In this document: positions 61,865-64,000 of the stretch, piece by piece
Layout: the number at the start of each line of letters is the position of its first letter
Position numbering within the stretch: the stretch's first letter is position 1
Origin: Pontibacter diazotrophicus
Lineage (GTDB): Bacteria > Bacteroidota > Bacteroidia > Cytophagales > Hymenobacteraceae
NCBI RefSeq assembly: GCF_003367245.1
Contig: NZ_QRGR01000010.1
Span: 1 to 64,000 of the forward strand
DNA length: 64,000 nt
Reading direction: 5' to 3'
Program-made: the position numbers and the translations under genes
Notes under the pieces: model-generated
Databases searched by the model: none
The model's input: only the letters and a program-made list of their open reading frames with translations
What the model was told of the DNA's origin: nothing

Positions 61865-61911
61865 ATAAAACAGCGAAGGCCGGTGAGATTCACCGGCCTT
61901 CGCTGTTTTAT
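61865..61911. terminator. Strong bidirectional terminator
   Basis: A perfect 20-bp stem (61867-61886 with 61890-61909, core CAGCGAAGGCCGGTGA) with a 3-nt loop, flanked by A runs and T runs. It serves the convergent bacilliredoxin and purD genes. Confidence 0.95.
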
Positions 61912-61931
61912 TGTGGTACAGGTACCTGTTT

Positions 61932-63221
61932 TCAGGCATGCGTCTGCCTCAGGTCAAATCCGATATCGTGGCGGTAGTAACGATCCTGCCACGTTATTGT
62001 CTCGGCAGCGGCATTGGCTTTTGCCAGCGCCTCTTCCATAGTGTCGGCAAGGGCCGTAACAGCAATCACACGGCCTCCGCTGTTCACAAGCTTACCGTTT
62101 ACCATTTTAGTGCCGGCATGGAATACTAACACGTCTGAAGGCACATTTTCGATACCGCTGATTTCTTTCCCTTTCTCAAATCCTTCCGGGTAACCACCAG
62201 ACACCAGGAACACGGTAGTAGCTGTACGCGGGTCTATCTCCAGTTGGAACTCTCCCAACTTCCTGTCATGCAAAGCTCTGAACAACTCGAACAGGTCTGA
62301 TTTAATGCGGGGCAGGATAGCCTCTGTTTCAGGGTCGCCGAGCCGCACATTGTACTCAATCACGTAAGGTTCTCCATTCACGTTCATCAAGCCGATAAAC
62401 AGGAAGCCGGTGTAATCCATCTGCTCTTCCTGCATACCACGAAGGGTAGGGTCAATTACCCGCTCCTTCACTTTCTGCATGAACACATCATCTACAAAAG
62501 GTACAGGCGAGATGGCTCCCATACCACCCGTATTCAACCCTGTGTCGCCTTCGCCAATGCGCTTATAATCTTTCGCCTCCGGCAGCAGTACATAGTCCTT
62601 GCCATCTGTTAGGATGAACACGGACACCTCAATACCTTCCAGATACTCCTCAATTACAACTTTGCTGCTGGCATTGCCGAAGCGCTTGTTCCGCAGCATA
62701 TCTTCCAGGGTATCTATCGCCTGGTCATAGTCCTGGGCAATAATAACACCTTTACCAGCCGCTAAGCCATCAGCCTTCAGTACCACCGGGAAATTATGGT
62801 TGCGCAGGTATTCCGCTGCCTGGCCGAAAGTATCCTCAGTGAACGTCTGGTAGCGGGCTGTTGGAATGTTGTTTCTCTGAAAAAACGCCTTACAGTAGTC
62901 TTTGCTCCCCTCCAGCATGGCACCCGCTTTCTTAGGGCCAATCACGAGGATGTGCTTCAGGTACTCCGAACTCTGGAAATAATCGTGGATGCCATCTACC
63001 AGGGTATTCTCCGCGCCGACCACTATCATCATGATATTGAAGTCGGTGGCGAACTTTGCCACCTCAGCAAAATCATGGATGTCTACGGCAGCAGTTGTCC
63101 CAAACTGTGTAGTGCCTGCATTGCCAGGCGCTAAGAATATTTTTTCGCAGTATTCGCTTTGATTCAGCTTCCAGGCAATGGCATGCTCACGGGCTCCGGA
63201 TCCTATTATCAGTACATTCAT
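61932..63221 (-). CDS. purD: Phosphoribosylamine-glycine ligase
   Basis: A 429-residue cytoplasmic enzyme of normal length for PurD. It joins phosphoribosylamine and glycine with ATP in the second step of purine synthesis. Visible marks are the N-terminal MNVLIIGSGAREHAIAWKL, the ATP-grasp segments KADGLAAGKGV and YEEYLEG-like VIEEYLEGIEVSVF, GGMGAISPVP, and EYNVRLGDPETEAILPR with its metal ligands. No other purine gene is adjacent. It is convergent with the bacilliredoxin gene; a dispersed palindromic repeat lies upstream of its start. Confidence 0.97.
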   Translation of the reverse strand: MNVLIIGSGAREHAIAWKLNQSEYCEKIFLAPGNAGTTQFGTTAAVDIHDFAEVAKFATDFNIMMIVVGAENTLVDGIHDYFQSSEYLKHILVIGPKKAGAMLEGSKDYCKAFFQRNNIPTARYQTFTEDTFGQAAEYLRNHNFPVVLKADGLAAGKGVIIAQDYDQAIDTLEDMLRNKRFGNASSKVVIEEYLEGIEVSVFILTDGKDYVLLPEAKDYKRIGEGDTGLNTGGMGAISPVPFVDDVFMQKVKERVIDPTLRGMQEEQMDYTGFLFIGLMNVNGEPYVIEYNVRLGDPETEAILPRIKSDLFELFRALHDRKLGEFQLEIDPRTATTVFLVSGGYPEGFEKGKEISGIENVPSDVLVFHAGTKMVNGKLVNSGGRVIAVTALADTMEEALAKANAAAETITWQDRYYRHDIGFDLRQTHA

Positions 63222-63345
63222 AGGTTGGTTGTTAGTAGTTGATTTTTTAGCTGTTGCTAAGCTTGGCTAAAGTCCCCGCTGCGAAGTTAAAGATTTATAC
63301 TTGCTCATGCAGCACTAATTATATTTTATGCTTTAGAGATAGATA

Positions 63346-63508
63346 AGAGCATGTTTAAACTTTAACCTTTGAGCTGCAAATGCACGTTTTCAGAACCTGA
63401 CTTAAGCTATTTTCCGAGCAATAGCGCTGCTATTACACTCAAAATGAGCTTTGGCAGAACATAAAATCACGCATTCTTACTGTCAAAAACAAAATTCAAA
63501 CAAGCTCT
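63346..63508. repeat. Dispersed palindromic repeat, copy 2 (163 bp)
   Basis: The same element as at 10446-10609: left end AGAGCATGTTTAAA, right end reading AGAGCTTGTTTGAA on the other strand (12 of 14 match), and the central palindrome AATAGCGCTGCTATT (63420-63434) at the exact midpoint. Shared blocks with copy 1 include GAACCTGACTT, AGCGCTGCTAT and GGCAGAAC/GTCAGAAC. It lies between the starts of purD and the end of recQ. No coding capacity. Confidence 0.8.
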
Positions 63509-63510
63509 AA

Positions 63511-63544
63511 ACAAAAATGCCGGTGCTGCAGAAGCACCGGCATT
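63511..63544 (-). terminator. Terminator after recQ
   Basis: AATGCCGGTGCT (63516-63527) pairs with AGCACCGGCATT (63533-63544), perfect over 12 bp with a 5-nt loop. On the minus strand it is followed by TTTTTG. It abuts the palindromic repeat. Confidence 0.9.
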
Positions 63545-63598
63545 CGTCATAATAAAATCAATTCTACTCTATGCCCGGCTATCTTGCAGGGCCGCAAT

Positions 63599-64000
63599 TT
63601 AGTTCGCGTACTCCGACAGGAACTTTACACGCATCAGGCGCAGGTCTTCCTCTGTATAATCGTCGGTGCCGAGTTCTTTTAGCGCCTCCGCAATATTGTC
63701 GGTGCTGGCACTCATAAAGTACTCATATATTTCCTCCTGGCGCTCCTGGTCCAGTACATTGTTGATGTAGTAGTTCAGGTTTAGCTTGGTGCCGGAGTAG
63801 CAGATATGCTCGATCTCCTCAATCAGTTCCTGCATGGTCAGGTCTTTAGCAGCCGCTATTTCCTCCAACTCCACTTTTTTATCTATCTGCTGGATAATGT
63901 AGATCTTAATCTTCGACTTGTTTACCGTTGTCTTTACAACAACATCCGACGCAGTTACAATATCGTTTTCTTCTACATACTTGGTGATCAGGTCCAGGAA
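63599..64000 (-). CDS. recQ: RecQ-type ATP-dependent DNA helicase, C-terminal end only
   Basis: The frame is open from the right edge to a stop at 63599, 134 codons in all; the GTG at 63874 is not a start but Val within the gene. Residues visible include FLDLITKYVEENDIVTASDVVVKTT, KIYIIQQIDKKVELEEIA, EEIEHICYSGTKLNLNYYI and the end LRLMRVKFLSEYAN, split here by segments. This matches, from memory, the C-terminal helix-turn-helix tail of Bacteroidota RecQ. The helicase core, RQC and HRDC parts lie outside the window. A terminator follows. Confidence 0.82.
   Translation of the reverse strand, partial: FLDLITKYVEENDIVTASDVVVKTTVNKSKIKIYIIQQIDKKVELEEIAAAKDLTMQELIEEIEHICYSGTKLNLNYYINNVLDQERQEEIYEYFMSASTDNIAEALKELGTDDYTEEDLRLMRVKFLSEYAN

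Noticed and set aside
63599..63874. Small 91-residue gene starting at GTG 63874
   Set aside because: The frame stays open to the window edge and the sequence upstream matches RecQ, so this is the tail of a larger gene.
1..64000. CRISPR array, prophage, integron or insertion sequence
   Set aside because: No direct-repeat array, transposase, integrase or phage structural gene was seen on either strand.

Overview
The window reads as chromosomal DNA of an aerobic Bacteroidota, most likely Cytophagales / Hymenobacteraceae (Pontibacter-like). The reasons are two SusC/SusD pairs, a very high number of surface lipoproteins, FG-GAP/VCBS and ASPIC/UnbV proteins, TAnnTTTG-type -7 promoter boxes, a PVC-type cytochrome and a bacilliredoxin. 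The genus is an inference from gene content. No tRNA, rRNA, CRISPR array, transposase or prophage gene was seen.

Layout. 1-9.6 kb: a FucP-type symporter, a run of ChbG-like deacetylase, nitrilase and left-handed beta-helix protein, an exported acetolactate decarboxylase, a NagX/HGSNAT-like membrane acetyltransferase, two divergent creatininase-family hydrolases and a thioredoxin-like protein. 9.6-15.3 kb: a Nudix-type transcription regulator with a degenerate Nudix box faces a GH3 glycosidase, a Sde182-type nucleoside-hydrolase-like protein and a TIM-barrel isomerase; a perfect inverted repeat (10661-10677) lies just before the GH3 start. 15.3-25.7 kb: five minus-strand genes (PVC-type cytochrome, IlvD/Edd dehydratase, KdaD-like dehydratase, GntP permease, ThuA-quinoprotein sugar dehydrogenase-cytochrome c fusion) that together look like periplasmic sugar oxidation followed by import and non-phosphorylative (Weimberg-type) catabolism of a sugar acid.

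26.2-40.9 kb: three giant lipoproteins (about 1170-1200 aa), each with exactly 14 Ca-loop repeats split 7 + UnbV + 7, one half-size relative with seven loops, and a vanadium-haloperoxidase/PAP2 lipoprotein among them. 41-52.1 kb: a DUF6252-like lipoprotein and two tandem SusC/SusD pairs whose susC genes share their N-termini and an upstream promoter element. 52.5-60.4 kb: an amino-sugar operon made of a ROK regulator, a NagB-PIG-L fusion, NagP, a GH20 hexosaminidase and a lipoprotein. 60.6-64 kb: a small orphan protein, bacilliredoxin, PurD and the C-terminal end of RecQ.

How it fits together. The ROK regulator, SusCD, GH20, NagP and NagB-PIG-L would capture, split, import and deaminate N-acetylglucosamine-containing glycans; ChbG-like and NagX-like proteins near the left end act on the same chemistry. 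The sugar-acid locus and the GH3/Nudix locus serve other plant- or soil-derived sugars. Non-coding features of note are a 164-bp imperfect palindromic repeat present twice (10446-10609 and 63346-63508), an array of four small hairpins between two sugar-acid genes (19697-19820), and many strong hairpin terminators.
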